Source: Orobanche coerulescens (taxonomy: Eukaryota; Streptophyta; Magnoliopsida; Lamiales; Orobanchaceae). Taken from it: 64,000 nt of DNA. The translations under genes were made by a program, and so were the position numbers. The notes beneath the pieces are model-generated. The model saw only the letters and a program-made list of their open reading frames with translations. It had not been told where the DNA came from and did no database searches. Where the stretch lies: NCBI GenBank assembly GCA_033398695.1, contig CM065811.1, forward strand, positions 115,925,501 through 115,989,500, in the 5' to 3' direction. Positions 10,250-21,842 of this stretch are shown here, piece after piece. Numbering within the stretch: position 1 is the stretch's first letter; every line of letters begins with the position of its first letter.

Positions 10250-11006
10250 GTGCTTTTCGATTCTGGTGCTACGCATTCGTTCATATCTCTGGAGTGTGTG
10301 CGCCGTTTGAGTCTCGACTGTTTGACACCTTGTGAGCTTTTCATCGTTAAGCTTCCTAGCGGTGATAGGATCATTAGTGATCAGGAGGTTCGAGACTGTT
10401 CTGTGTTTATTTTTGAGAGGGATTGGCTCTCTAATCTTATTGTCGTGGGAATCAAGGGTGAGGATTAGATTCTTGGGGATGATTGGCTCGAGTGGCATGG
10501 TGCGATCATGAACTACCGCACGAGAATTATCACTATGTTAGCCGAGGACGGCACCGAGCACTCTTTCGCAGGGCGAAAGAGGGGAAACCGGAAGTTCGTT
10601 ATTAACGCTTTGAAGGCGATAAGACTCCTGCGGAAGGGGTGTACTGGTTATTGGTGCTACGCCTTGAAGGCGGAGAGTGGTGGATTCGAGCCTTCATCGA
10701 TTCCAGTTGTTAGTGAGTTTCCTGACGTTTTTCCTGACGAGTTACCGGGTTTGCCACCGGACCGTGAGGTAGAGTTTGCTATCTAGTTAGAGCCGGGTAC
10801 GGCTCCAATTTCGAAGGTACCGTATCGCATGGCACCTTCCGAGATGGCAGAGTTGAAGAAGCAGTTGAGCGAGCTTCTTGAGTCAGGGTATATTCGACCG
10901 AGCGCTTCGCCTTGGGGCGCACCGGTTCTGTTTATGCGGAAGAAGGATGGTTCACTACGTTTGTGTATCGACTATCGCGAGCTAAACAAGGTGACCATCA
11001 AGAACA
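10250..11006 (+). pseudogene. Gypsy protease and start of RT, cut by copia A
   Basis: One reading frame runs from 10250 to the insertion at 11007 with two stops (TAG 10466-10468 and TAG 10784-10786). It shows the aspartic protease LFDSGATHSFIS (active D-S-G), its tail DDWLEWHGAI, the linker FPDVFPDELPGLPPDREVEF, and the RT start [44 protein letters not shown]. The RT breaks off two codons before the usual PxPRI motif, where the copia A LTR begins. The rest of RT, RNase H, integrase and the 3' LTR are absent from the window. Confidence 0.87.
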
Positions 11007-13036
11007 TGTTGGGATTCGGTGCCAAAAACGAAGGCCCAGCGGAAGCGGTAAAACAACAATTAATTCGATCCGAATCCCTACGAGGATCGATCGAGCTACG
11101 TATATACGAATATATAAACGAAACACAAGAGTTACGAGAAAACATACCCTTGTAGTCCGTTGATTAAATGGTATCCTTTTCTTGAGCTATTCCCCAAGCT
11201 TTAGGCGATCTCCCTGCAATTCAATCCGCTCCAAGCTCTTGAATGATCCAACGCCGAAAACACCGCGTCTATACTTGCCACGCGCCGGAGAAACGACCGG
11301 AACGATGATCACATTGCTATCCTACGAGGATACGACTAGAGCTAAGCGATGAAGCTTCCAATATGAAATTATAACACTCTAAGTGTATAATTCACTTTCT
11401 CTCTTTGATTTCTTAATTTTTCTCCAAGAACAACAAGAACAAGATGAAGAAGGAGATGAAGACTTTGGAATGAACTCTAAGTTCTTTCTCACTCTTTCTC
11501 TCTCTACCACTTACGAATGGAATCAAGAGTGTGTGTAAGAGAGTCACAAGTCTTCTCCCTTTATTCATTCTTTATACACCAACAACCCACTAAATATCTC
11601 ATCTCACATGAGAGATGCCTTTCAAGTCATTGTCTTCCATTTAAAAATGGAAACAAAAGACAAGATGAAAGGTGGAGGAAATGGGGGGGCATCTAGAAGG
11701 GTAGGAAAAAGTTCGGTCCGTTTCAGACTCCCGTGAGTCTAAACAGATAAATTCCGATTCCGTTCCAATGTATTTATATTGATCAATTAATCCAATTAAT
11801 TAATTATATCAAATACATAATAACATAATTAATTTCTCCAAGAAATAATTATATCCATGAATTAAATTAATCACCCAGTAATTTATTTAATTCATTAGGC
11901 TGTAAATCAATTTATCCAATAAATCAATTTAGACATCCAATGTCCCAAAATCAATTAGACATCCAATGTCCAATAAATTATATATCTAATATCTAATATT
12001 AATAATGAGAGAATAAGCTCGATTCATTCCGTCGTCAATCCTATTGCGCGACTCGGTAGGTTAGTCTTAGTCAGCAATGGGAGGAACCAAAGAGTAGTAG
12101 CACTACCTAGCCAGCCTGGCGGCCTACATTGTACCCCAACTGAGAACGAATGATGGGATCATTCAAGAACCATTCTGTCGTGAATACCATTAAATGTATA
12201 AGCCCTTCTTTCAAATGTCCCGATCAATTTATAGGGTCACGGTCAGTCAAACCCTATCTGTACTCGACGCTATGCATGCGTTAATGCAAATCGAGATCAT
12301 CGAGCTGTCGCGTATCTAATACAACTAGATCCAATGCTTTGGCCAAAGACTTATGATTTCATCTGCCAATAACCGCATAGGACATATAACCCGCTCACTA
12401 ATGGGAGAAAGAATTCTATCTTGGTATTCAGTAGGACCTGCTACTTGTCCGTCAAGATGCACGTCGAGGTTGACCCCCACCTTCCGGTTTACAGGGTCGA
12501 ACTACTCTAATGAAAATCTTGACGTCACAAGAACATCCCTACTAAATCCTCAAGTCGAAGGTTCACGAACACCTATCACAACCTTTCGATTCCATAATTG
12601 ACTATCCCGGAGTGAAATCCGTATGACGAATCGAGGGTGAGTCGGTTCGAGTAAACTAATCCAATTAGCATACCTATAACGTGTGCTCCCACTAACCATT
12701 AGTGTTCGACAGGCACTCTCCATGTCAAAGAACACGTCATACAAGTCTTCACATAAACTTAACGCCCAGTCAAGTTTCATCGACTTGCGAACGATTAAGT
12801 ATTTGAGCTATAAATAACCTTTCCAGTGCCGACCCCCTTATCCAATAAGGAGTGGAACGTTTTGCTCTCAAATACACGGACTAGTTTCTCTATGTATATT
12901 TACGAGTTAGGAATGCCAGTAACTACCAGTAAATAAAGAAACATCCATTGCCTTATATTAGTGATTTAAATAATTACAAGTACAATGCCCTCATTCAATC
13001 ATCCTCTGAGTGGCATTCGAGGGCATACTCCCAACA
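11007..13036 (-). repeat. Copia element A 3' LTR, 2,030 bp
   Basis: On the minus strand it begins TGTTGGGAGTATGCCC (13036) and ends CCGAATCCCAACA (11007), so it has TG..CA ends with a TGTTGGGA/TCCCAACA inverted repeat. It is closely similar along its length to 16453-18429, and both have a PPT immediately upstream on the minus strand. It is inserted into the gypsy RT codons at 11006. The 5-bp flank is GAACA, but the other end of element A is not in the window, so a target duplication cannot be confirmed. Confidence 0.88.
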
Positions 13037-13046
13037 ATCTCCCACT
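13037..13046 (-). promoter_or_regulatory. Polypurine tract of copia A
   Basis: On the minus strand AGTGGGAGAT directly precedes the LTR start TGTTGGG. This is the expected plus-strand primer position. The same tract lies beside the LTR of element B (18430-18439). Confidence 0.75.
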
Positions 13047-13708
13047 TACACTCAATGCCACACACTATGGTATCTAATACCCATGTTCTCTAGATGACGC
13101 TCTAAGCTAAACTGAGAAAGTGGCTTGGCCAGTGGATCAGCGACATAGTCGGATGACTCTACTCTATGCATCACAATGTATCTCTTTGCGAACAAATGCT
13201 CTTACAAGATGATACTCTCTCTCAATATGTTTGGTACTATTGTGAAACCTCGGCTCCTAGGCCTGTGCTACCGCTCTGGCAGCGCAGCACAAGGTGTCAC
13301 GTGAAGTTTACCCATCAACTTCTAAATTCTTCCTTTGGAGGCCTCCGAGGCCGCTTTATACTCAGCCTAACAGGTGGAATTAGCAGTCGCGCTATACTTG
13401 GCACTATGCCATGATACTGCTCCTCTATTAAGAGTAATTGTAGCTAGAAGTAGACATAGAATCGTCTTTCTGTCCTTGGAAGTCCAATACAGTGAATCCC
13501 ATCACATTCAGTTCTCCGCCACCATATATAAGAACCAGATCTCTAGTCCTTCTAAAGTACTTGAGAACGTTCTTTATGGCGGTCTAATGTTCCCGAATTG
13601 GGTTAGCCCGTAACCTACTTACCACGCTCCCAGCATGCGCAATGTCAGGTCTCGTACACAATAAAGCATATGTAAGGCTACCCACTACCTAATCATATGG
13701 TATATAAC
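13047..13708 (-). pseudogene. Copia A RNase H / RT C-terminal relic
   Basis: This stretch aligns by eye along its length with 18440-19123 of element B, which encodes RNase H and the last part of RT. Open frames on the plus strand here are shadows. On the minus strand no frame stays open for more than about 60 codons, so this copy is more decayed than B. Homology stops at 13708 inside the codons for the RT motif usually read IPYASAVGSL, where a gypsy LTR begins. Confidence 0.7.
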
Positions 13709-14268
13709 TGTAACACCCCCGAGATATTCGAAGTATATCACAGCGCCGTGGACCCCTACATGGGACCCACCAGGCTAAAACAATAAAACACCACTCGACT
13801 AACCATCTCAGTTAGCGAGGACACACCTTTAAATAATACAACATATAATAATACGCCCGGAGCAACCGGCGTAATAAACATCAACCGACAACATAGCAAC
13901 ATTAGTTAATACAAAACGAAGTTTGGAGTGAAAAGCCTAAGTACTCGCGAGTACAATCTGTAAGTTTATAAAGGTGGGAAACAACCATATCGAAAGGGGC
14001 AAGAGAAATAAGAAGACTCGAATGCACATGTCAACGACCCTGGCCAACATCCTAGTACTGTCCCATCGCCCGCTCGTCCGGCAGAGCATAACCTAAAATC
14101 CATAAAAAGAATTTCCCCAAAACGGGTCCCAAAGGGGTTAGCAATTACGCTAGTACAAGTAATCAAGGCAAACCATTCGCTTACACGTTTCATAGTACAA
14201 TGCACCAAATCATTTCAAAAACAAAACCAGACATGTATTTTATGGAAACAAACAGTCAATCACATTTG

Positions 14269-14503
14269 CCTAGGACCGGGACGAAGCCACAAATCCCACT
14301 CGAGTCCTCTGAGGACCCTCCCGAGCTGGCCATATCATAAAACAAATCACGCACATGCATCGCCTAGGACCGGGAGGAAGCCACAAATCCCACTCGAGGC
14401 CTCTAAGGACCCTCCCGAGCTGGCTAGCTAAACAAACTCATGAATCCAGGGCTAATACCATTGGATTCCCTCCGTGGCCCCGTCGGACCCTCCCGAGGTG
14501 AGC
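14269..14503 (-). repeat. Tandem 92-bp blocks in the reversed gypsy LTR
   Basis: CCTAGGACCGGG..GAAGCCACAAATCCCACTCGAG..CCTCT.AGGACCCTCCCGAGCTGGC occurs at about 14270-14331 and 14362-14425. A shorter third copy (GGACCCTCCCGAGGTGAGC) ends near 14503. Position within the LTR matches the 72-bp duplication at 8047-8179, but the block itself is different. Confidence 0.7.
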
Positions 14504-15117
14504 AAATCACACACAATATACATTACCATTTCACGTTAAGCATAAAGGTTTCCAAAAATACTTGCCTTGAATAATTGACGACGCAACGAATGGAAAGGAA
14601 AATCACCGACGAACGCTAGGAACCAACGGAACCGAACCAAACGATTCGAAGAACATAATCACAACCAACTCTAAACGAATACGAAAATGGAATACACTCG
14701 AAACCCCGCCTACGGTTCATGTATATTCATATAAAAACAACAATGAGGGCGGACCACAACCAAACCCTCTCGAATACGCAACAACCACGAAATATACTAT
14801 GAATCCGTAGGGAAAACAAGAATACTAACAAGATTAATCATATTCAACATGAATTAATCAACCACACGGAACGATTTGAAGGAAAACCCGAAAACCCCTA
14901 ATTTACCCCAAAGTAGGGTTCTTAGAAGATTTACCTTAGATTATGATGAAAGATTCGTGTTGATGTTGTTATTATACACCAAGAACTCAAAGAAGATGAT
15001 GGTTGAGATGATTGGAGGAAGAAATCGCCCAAAATCGCCAAAGCCGTGGGGAAGGAGATGAAATGAGAAATATATCCGTCCAAAGTCAACTCCTGGGTAT
15101 TTATAGCCACATGGCTT

Positions 15118-15262
15118 AGCTAACGGCTAAGTGTTAGCGTGCGCTATCCAGTTATATTACAATCCAGAACTCACTGTCTTGGACCGTTAGCGTGCGCTAC
15201 TACTATCTAGCGTGCGCTAACAACGACTCGGTAGCGCGCTATCGAGTTATATCATGCGCTAC
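15118..15262. repeat. Array of five TAGCGTGCGCTA palindromes
   Basis: Copies of TAGCGYGCGCTA or its shortened form occur near 15136, 15187, 15206, 15231 (TAGCGCGCTA, 10 bp) and 15253 (half copy). The array lies upstream of the reversed LTR's TATA-like box, the same layout as at 6971-7430. The copia flank joins right after the last copy. Confidence 0.75.
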
Positions 15263-15268
15263 TTGGTC

Positions 15269-16452
15269 CACCTTAGTCTTCTTGACATAGGCGGGACATC
15301 CCCAAATCCTAGTATGATTAAGACTTGGTTTCCTGCCCTCTCACATCTCATGTGTAGTTTTAGGAACGGATTCGGAAGGACATCTGTTCAAGATATATGC
15401 AACAGTCAGGAGTGTATACCCCATAGATAAATCGGTAAGTCAGTATAGCCTAGCATGGAATGGACCATGTTCAACAAGGTCCGGTTCCTTCTTTCTGACA
15501 CACCATTTAACTGAGGAGTACCTGGAGGTGTTAGTTGTGATACTATTCCATGTTCCTTAAGGAACTCGTCAAACTCCATACTCATATACTCGCTACCTCA
15601 GTCTGAACGAAGTGCTTTAATATGATTACCAGTTTGTTTCTCGACTAGGGCCTTAAATTCCTGGAATTTCTCAAAGGCCTCGGATTTATGTTTCATTAAG
15701 TATACACAACCATACCTAGTATGATCATCTGTAAATGTAATGAACCTACTGATATCCGTCACGTGCTGCTTCCAAAGCACCACATACGTCGGTATAGATT
15801 AATCCCAGTTTATCAGCGGCTCTTTCAAAAGTCCCTGTGAATGGGGACTTAGTCATTTTGCCTTTATGGCAGGATTCACAAGTAGGAAAGGGATCCGATC
15901 GCAATGGACCTATAAGTCCATCTTTTTCCATTTTGTAAACCTTGGTCTGACCAACATGACCAAGTCTTAGATGCCATTTCAAAACTTGATTGGTTTCATC
16001 CCTACCATGTTTTCTAGTCATAGTATTCACAACTACTTTGTTGCTGAGATTTAGATGATACAATCCATTTAACAATGTAGCAATACCCACTAGTTTATTT
16101 CTGAAATAAATTTTGCAAGAACCATCACCAATGAAAAATGAAAAGCCTTTTCGGTCCATGACCGGAATGGATACAATGTTTTTATGACCCTTGGGCAAAA
16201 CAAGTACATCTTCTAAAGTCAAAACAAAGACGGATTCTAAACCCAAAAGAAGTGATCCTATGTCGGTTACCTCGACCCTATGCCCGCTTCCGACTGTGAT
16301 CATAACTTCTCCAGCTCCAAACTTCCTACTTTGTTCCAGATCCTGATTCACGGTACAAATATGAGAACTAGCACCAGAATCCATTATCCAGGAAGTAGAA
16401 AATACAGTAGCAGAACAATTTGTTTCCAAAACTAAAAGTTCTGTACCTGAAG
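15269..16452 (-). pseudogene. Copia A protease and integrase relic
   Basis: On the minus strand the ORF at 15746-16429 runs uninterrupted for 227 residues. It has an intact protease site WIMDSGASSHIC, the protease tail, the GAG-pre-integrase motif WHLRLGHVGQTKVYKMEKDGL, a knuckle-like CESCHKGKMTKSPF and YTDVCG with the first integrase Asp. After a frameshift near 15780 the core continues at 15598-15783 (FITFTDDHTRYG to RSD), then meets TGA at the Arg of RGG, and runs on in decayed form to 15269. Element B's LTR cuts it at 16453, upstream of the protease, so gag is absent. Confidence 0.85.
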
Positions 16453-18429
16453 TGTTGGGATTCGGTGCCTAAAACGAAGGCCCAGCGGAAGCGGTAAAAC
16501 AAAAATTAATTCGATCCGAATCCCTACGAGGATCAATCGAGCTACATATATACGAATATCAAAAACAAAATACAAGAGATACGAGAAACATACCCTCGTA
16601 GTCCGTTGATTAAATGGATAACCTTCTCTTGAGCTATTCCATAAGCTCTTGAACGATCCAACGCCGAAAGCACCGCGCCTCTACTTGCCACGCGCCGGAA
16701 AAACGACCGGAATGACTAAACCTTGTTATCCTCCAAGGATACGGCTAGAACAAGGTTATAGAAGCTAAGCAACTCAAGATTACAACACTCTAAGTGTTTA
16801 ATCTAGTATCTCTCTATCTCACAAATATTTTTCTCCAAGAAAAACTTATGAATGATGTGAAAATGATGATGAATAGTATGAAGCCTTGGAAAAAGCTTTT
16901 CCTCTCTCCTTCTACTTAACAAAAACGTGATCTCTCTTACAAGCAAGGAGATTTGGTCTACTCTATATATTATCCATTAAATCCCCTCATATCTATCACC
17001 TTTTGACAAAATCACCTTAGGTGATATTTTGTCCCCTTGACAAAACATAAGTCTTCCACCAACATGTGGAGACTATGACCAAGGAAAAGGGAAGGAAAGA
17101 GGGGAGGCCATCTAGAAGGAGCCGGGCGAGTTCGGTCCGTTTCGGACTCCCGTGAGTCCAAACAGATAAACTCCGATTCCGTTCTGATGTATTTATATTG
17201 ATTAATTAATCCAATTAATTAATCATATCAAATACATAATAACATAATTAATTTCTCCAAGAAATAATTATATTCATGAATTAAATTAATCACCCAGTAA
17301 TTTATTTAATTCATTAGGCCGTAAATCAATTTATCCAATAAATCGATTTAAACATCTAATGTTCCAAAATTAGATATCCAATATCTAATATTCATAATGA
17401 GAGAATTAGCTTTATTCATTCCGTCGTCAATCCTATTGCGCGACTCGGTAGGTCCGTCTCAGTCAGCAATGGGAGGAACCAAAGAGTAGTAGCACCACCT
17501 AGCCAGCCTAGCGGCCTACATTGTACCCCAACTGAGAACGAATGATTGGGATCATTCAAGAACCATTCTGTCGTGAATACCAGTATACGTATAAACCCTT
17601 CTTTCAAATGTCCCGATCAAGTTATAGGGTCACGGTCAGTAAAACCCTATCTGTACTTGACGCTATGCATGCGTTAATGCAAATCGAGATCATCGAGCTG
17701 TCGTGTATCTAATACAACTAGCTCCAATGCTTTGGCCAAAGACTTATGATCTCATCTGCCAATAACCGCATAGGACATATAAACCACTCATTAACGGGAG
17801 AAAGAATTCTATCTTGGTATTCAGTAGGACCTGCTACTTGCCCGTCAAGATGTACGTCGAGGTTGACCCCCGCCTTCCGGTTTATAGGGTCGAACTACTC
17901 TAATGAAAATCTTGACGTCACAAGCACATCCCTACTAAATTCTCAAGTCGAAGGTTCACGAATACCTATCACAACCTTTCGATTCCGTCATTGACTGTCC
18001 CGGAGTGAAATCCGTGTGACAAATCGAGGGTGAGTCGGTTTGAGTATACTAATCCAATTAGCATACCTATAACGTGTGCTCCCACTAACCATTAGCGTTC
18101 GACAGGCACTCTCCATGTCAAAGAACACGTCATACAAGTCTTCACATAAACTTAACGCCCAGTCAAGTTTCATCGACTTGCGAACGATTAAGTATTTGAG
18201 CTATAAATAACCTTTCCAGTGCCGCCCCCCTTATCCAATAAAGAGTGGAACGTTTTGCTCTCAAATACACGGACTAGTTTCTATATGTTTATTTACGAGT
18301 TAGGAATGCCAGTAACTACCAGTAAATAAAGAAACATTCATTTGCCTTATATAAATGGTTTACATAATTACAAGTACAATGCCCTCACTCAACAACCTCT
18401 AAGTGGCATTCGAGGGCATAATCCTAACA
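16453..18429 (-). repeat. Copia element B 3' LTR, 1,977 bp
   Basis: On the minus strand it begins TGTTAGGATTATGCCC (18429) and ends CCGAATCCCAACA (16453). It matches the element A LTR (11007-13036) nearly base for base over long stretches with small indels. A PPT lies on its coding side. It sits in element A just upstream of the protease codons; the flank is TGAAG. Element B's other LTR is not in the window. Confidence 0.88.
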
Positions 18430-18439
18430 ATCTCCCACT
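18430..18439 (-). promoter_or_regulatory. Polypurine tract of copia B
   Basis: The minus-strand reading AGTGGGAGAT abuts the LTR start, as in element A. Confidence 0.75.
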
Positions 18440-18444
18440 TGCAC

Positions 18445-19004
18445 TCAATGCCACACACTATGGTATCTAATACCCATATTCTCCAGATGACGCTCCAAGC
18501 TAGTCTGAGAAAGTGGCTTGGTCAGTGGATCGGCGACGATGTCGGCCGAGTCTACTCTGTGCAGCACAATGTATCCCTTGCGAACAAATTCTCTTACGAG
18601 ATGATACTTCCTCTCAATATGTTTGGTGCTGTTGTGAAACCTCGGCTCCTTGGCCTGCGCTACAGCTCTGTCGTTGTCGCGATGCAGAAACAGTGACTCG
18701 GCACATGGTATCATTTGAAGTTCTCCCGAAACTTCTTAATCCAGAACCCTTCCTTGGAAGCTTCCGAGGCCGCTTGATACTCGGCTGACAGTGGAATCGG
18801 AATCGCGCTTTGCTTGGCACTACGCCAAGATACTGCTCCTCCATTAAGAGTAAATATGTAGCCAGAAGTGGACATCGAGTCGTCCTTCAGTCCTTGGAGG
18901 TCCGAATCAGTGAATCCCACCACATCCAAATCTCCACCGCCATACATAAGAACCATATCTCTCGTTCTTCTCAAGTACTTGAGAACGTTCTTTCTGAAAT
19001 TCAA
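18445..19004 (-). pseudogene. Copia B RNase H, split into two frames
   Basis: RNase H would remove RNA from the RNA-DNA hybrid. The first part (18711-19004) has LKYLRRTRDMVLMYGG, GFTDSDLQG (first Asp) and SAEYQAASEA (Glu region). The second (18445-18714) continues in another frame with RFHNSTKHIERKYHLVRE and ADPLTKPL and ends 5 bp before the PPT. There is one frameshift near 18712 and another near 19002 at the join to RT. Confidence 0.85.
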
Positions 19005-19885
19005 TGTTCCCTACCTGGGTTTGCCTGAAACCTACTCACCACGCTTACAGCATGCGCGATGTCAGGTCTTGTACACAACATAGCATACATAAGGCTACCC
19101 ACGGCCGAAGCATATGGTATATTGCTCATTTCCTTTCGTTGTTCCTCACTTTGAGGACACATCTTCAAAGAGATTTTTATTCCATGTTGCATCGGTAGGA
19201 ACCCTCTTTTAGAATCATCCATCTTAAATCGCTTTAAGATTTTATCTATATAGAGGGCTTGGGAAAGACCTATTGTTCTCTTCGCTCTATCCCGGTAGAG
19301 TCGAATACCAAGAATATAGGTAGCTTCTCCCAAGTCTTTCATGGAGAAATTACTCGAAAGCCAAGCTTTCACAGAACTGAGCATTCCCACATCATTTTCT
19401 ATTAGTAGAATGTCATCTACATATAGTACTAAGAATGCGATCTTGCTCCCACTAACCCTCTTGTATACACAAGGTTCCTCCTCATTTTGCACGAAGTCAA
19501 ACTCTTTGACTGCCTCGTCAAAACGAAGGTTCCAACTACGCGACGCTTGCTTCAGTCCATAAATGGAATGGTGGAGCTTGCACACTTTCTGAATATCGAC
19601 TTCGGACACAAAGCCTTTAGGCTGCTCCATATAGATTTCCTCCTCGAGGAATCCATTAAGGAAATCCGTCTTTACGTCCATTTGCCATATCTCATAATCG
19701 TGGTAGGCAGCTATAGCAAGCATCATGCGAATAGACTTGATCATAGCTACGGGCGAGAAGGTATCGTGGTAATCGATCCCTTCCTTCTGGGTATAACCCT
19801 TTGCCACAAGCCTGGACTTATAGGCGTCAACCTTGCCATCACCATCAGTCTTTCTCTTGTAGATCCACTTGTTCCCAATAGGCAC
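19001..19885 (-). pseudogene. Copia B reverse transcriptase, 294-residue open frame
   Basis: Motifs in order are NKWIYKRKTDGDG, RLVAKGYTQKEGIDYHDTFSPVA, the first catalytic Asp in IWQMDVKTDFLNG, QPKGF, YGLKQASRSWN, the catalytic YVDDILL, DLGEATYILGI and IPYASAVGSLMYAM..RPD. The RT core is uninterrupted. Wording such as the EEEIYMEQPKGF segment and SRSWN suggests the Angela/TAR side of copia, which also fits the 2-kb LTRs. It is part of a single Pol polyprotein, and frames break on both sides. This is the best-preserved RT of the left half of the window. Confidence 0.9.
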
Positions 19886-20490
19886 TATGCCCTTGGGCCG
19901 GGGTCTACTAGAGTCCAGACCTGATTGACATGCATCTAGTCTATCTCAGCTTCCATAGCTTCACGCCATTTCGCGGAGTCTACATCCACCATCGCTTGGT
20001 CATAGGTCGTCGGGTCGGTCTCTTGTCTATCACTTGGAACCTGATGGAGTCCCAGCTCCTCCAAGTGCACAAGCCCATACCTCTCAGGTAAATGAGACAC
20101 CCTACTAGACCTACGAGGTGGTTATACTTGTGTTTCAGAAGGTTCGGTTCCAGTTTCTTGCACAGGTGTCTCCTGAGGAGTTTCATTATATTCTTCTAAG
20201 GAAATACTTCTACCTGCTCTGCCTTCCTGAATGAACTCATCTTCCAGGAAGTGTGCTTGTAAAGCAACAATGATCCTTCGATCTTCGGGCATGTAGAATA
20301 GATATCCCATCGTCCCATATGGGAATCCAATGAAACGTCCCTTCGCAGACCTAGCTTCCAACTTCTCCACCTTAGTCTTCTTGACATAGGCGGGACATCC
20401 CCAAATCCTAATATGATTAAGACTTGGTTTCCTTCCCTCCCACATCTCATGTGGAGTTTTAGGAATGGATTTGGAAGGACATCTGTTCAA
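19886..20490 (-). pseudogene. Copia B integrase C-terminus and linker to RT
   Basis: The ORF at 20122-20490 reads TPHEMWEGRKPSLNHIRIWGCPAYV, then the GKFIGYP-like segment KGRFIGFPYGTMGY, then an acidic Thr/Glu-rich linker. From 19886 to 20121 the linker runs on in other frames to the WREAMEAEID start of RT, with stops and at least one frameshift. Confidence 0.8.
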
Positions 20491-20520
20491 GATATACGCG
20501 GCAGTCAGGAGTGCATACCC

Positions 20521-21129
20521 CTACAGGTAAATCGGCAAGTCAGTATAGCCTAACATGGAACGGACCATGTTCAACAAGGTTCGGTTTCTTCTTTCTGACA
20601 CACCATTTAATTGAGGAGTACCTGGAGGTGTTAGTTGTGAAACTATTCCATGTTCCTTAAGGAACTCGTCAAACTCCGTACTCATATACTCGCCACCTCG
20701 GTCCGACCGAAGTGCTTTGATATGATTACCAGTTTGTTTCTCGACTAGGGCCTTGAATTCCTGGAATTTCTCAAAGGCCTCGGATTTATGTTTCATTAAG
20801 TATACATAACCATACCTAGTATGATCATCTGTAAACGTAATGAAATATTGATATCCGTCACGTGCTGCTTCCAAAGTACCACATACGTCGGTATGGATTA
20901 ATCCCAGTTTATCAGCGGCTCTTTCAAATATCCCTGTGAAGGGGGACTTAGTCATTTTGCCTTTAAGGCAAGATTCACAAGTACGAAAGGGATCTGATCC
21001 CAATGGACCCATAAGTCCATCTTTTTCCATCTTGTAAACCTTGGTCTGACCAACATGACCAAGTCTAAGATGCCATTTCAAAACTTGATTGGTTTCATTC
21101 CTACCACGTTTTCTAGTCATAGTATTCAC
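20521..21129 (-). pseudogene. Copia B pre-integrase and integrase core, 202 residues
   Basis: Integrase would insert element DNA. GAG-pre-integrase (WHLRLGHVGQTKVYKMEKDGL) and the zinc-binding CESCLKGKMTKSPF lead into a core with all three catalytic residues: HTDVCG, RSDRGGEY and NGVSERRNRT. The frame is open until a stop at 20521, just past the Glu, at DLPIYL. Compared with element A, this copy has kept the Arg of RGG where A has a stop. Confidence 0.88.
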
Positions 21130-21500
21130 AACTACTTTGTTGCTGAGATTTAGATGTTACAATCCATTCAACAATGTAGCAGTACCCACTAGTTTATTTC
21201 TAAAATAAATTTTGCAGGAACCATCACCAATGAAAAATGAAAAGCCTTTACGGTCCATGACCGGAATGTATACAATGTTTTTGTGCCCATTGGGCAAAAC
21301 AAGTACATCTTCTAAGTCAAAACAAAGCCGGATTCTAAACCCAAAAGAAGTGATCCTATGTCGGTCGCCTCGACACTATGCCCGCTTCCGACTGTGATCA
21401 TAACTTCTCCAGCTCCAAGCTTCCTACTTTGTTCCAGATCCTGATTCACGGTACAAATATGAGAACTAGCACTAGAATCCGATTATCCGAAGTAGAAAAT
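21130..21500 (-). pseudogene. Copia B protease relic
   Basis: The stretch aligns with element A positions 16020-16400, which encode a clean protease. Here several 1-2 base indels (near 21315 and 21480) remove the frame, including the D-S-G region, so no protease ORF is left. Confidence 0.7.
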
Positions 21501-21842
21501 ACAAGAGCGAACAATTTGTTTCCAAAACTAAAAGTTACATGCACGAAGTGCCATGAAGAATCGGACAGTCTCTAGCCCGGTGGCCCGACTCACCGAACTT
21601 GAGACAAGCATCCTTCTTCTTCTTGTTCTTCGAACCATCGGGGCCTTGCCCTTACCCTTAAGGTCCTTAACTTGTGGTCCGGTTGCTTCTTGGTCTTTTT
21701 CTTCTTGTTCTTAGACCTCCGAGGTCGAGAAGAAATCACAAGAGCGAGACTCCTTCATCCGCGGAGTCTTCATCTGCGGCGAGCGGTCACAAGTTTGTTC
21801 ATTAGCCCACTAAATTACATGCAATCTCATTGCGGTTGAAGT
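21501..21842 (-). pseudogene. Copia B gag C-terminus with damaged zinc knuckle
   Basis: On the minus strand a Lys-rich tract (KNKKKKTKK) is followed by a knuckle reading C-L-K-F-G-E-S-G-H-R-A-R-D-C near 21560-21606. The second Cys is Phe, so the CCHC is lost. Frames are broken between here and the gag N-terminus. Confidence 0.65.

Larger units (their letters stand above)
13709..15268 (-). repeat. Partial gypsy LTR in reverse, about 1,560 bp
   Basis: Starting at 13709, TGTAACACCCCCGAGATATTC and the following 60 bases match the reverse complement of the end of the LTR at 6675-8740, so this is the same family on the minus strand. It has tandem blocks (14269-14503), a TATA-like CTATAAATA (minus, about 15098-15108) and a palindrome array (15118-15262), and then stops inside that array. 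The U3 5' part (about 500 bp) is missing, and no gypsy coding sequence is attached. Both flanks are copia element A, but they are not adjacent in that element. Confidence 0.82.

Noticed and set aside
19487..19924. 145-codon plus-strand open frame opposite copia B RT
   Set aside because: The minus strand carries the full set of RT motifs, so this is its antisense shadow.
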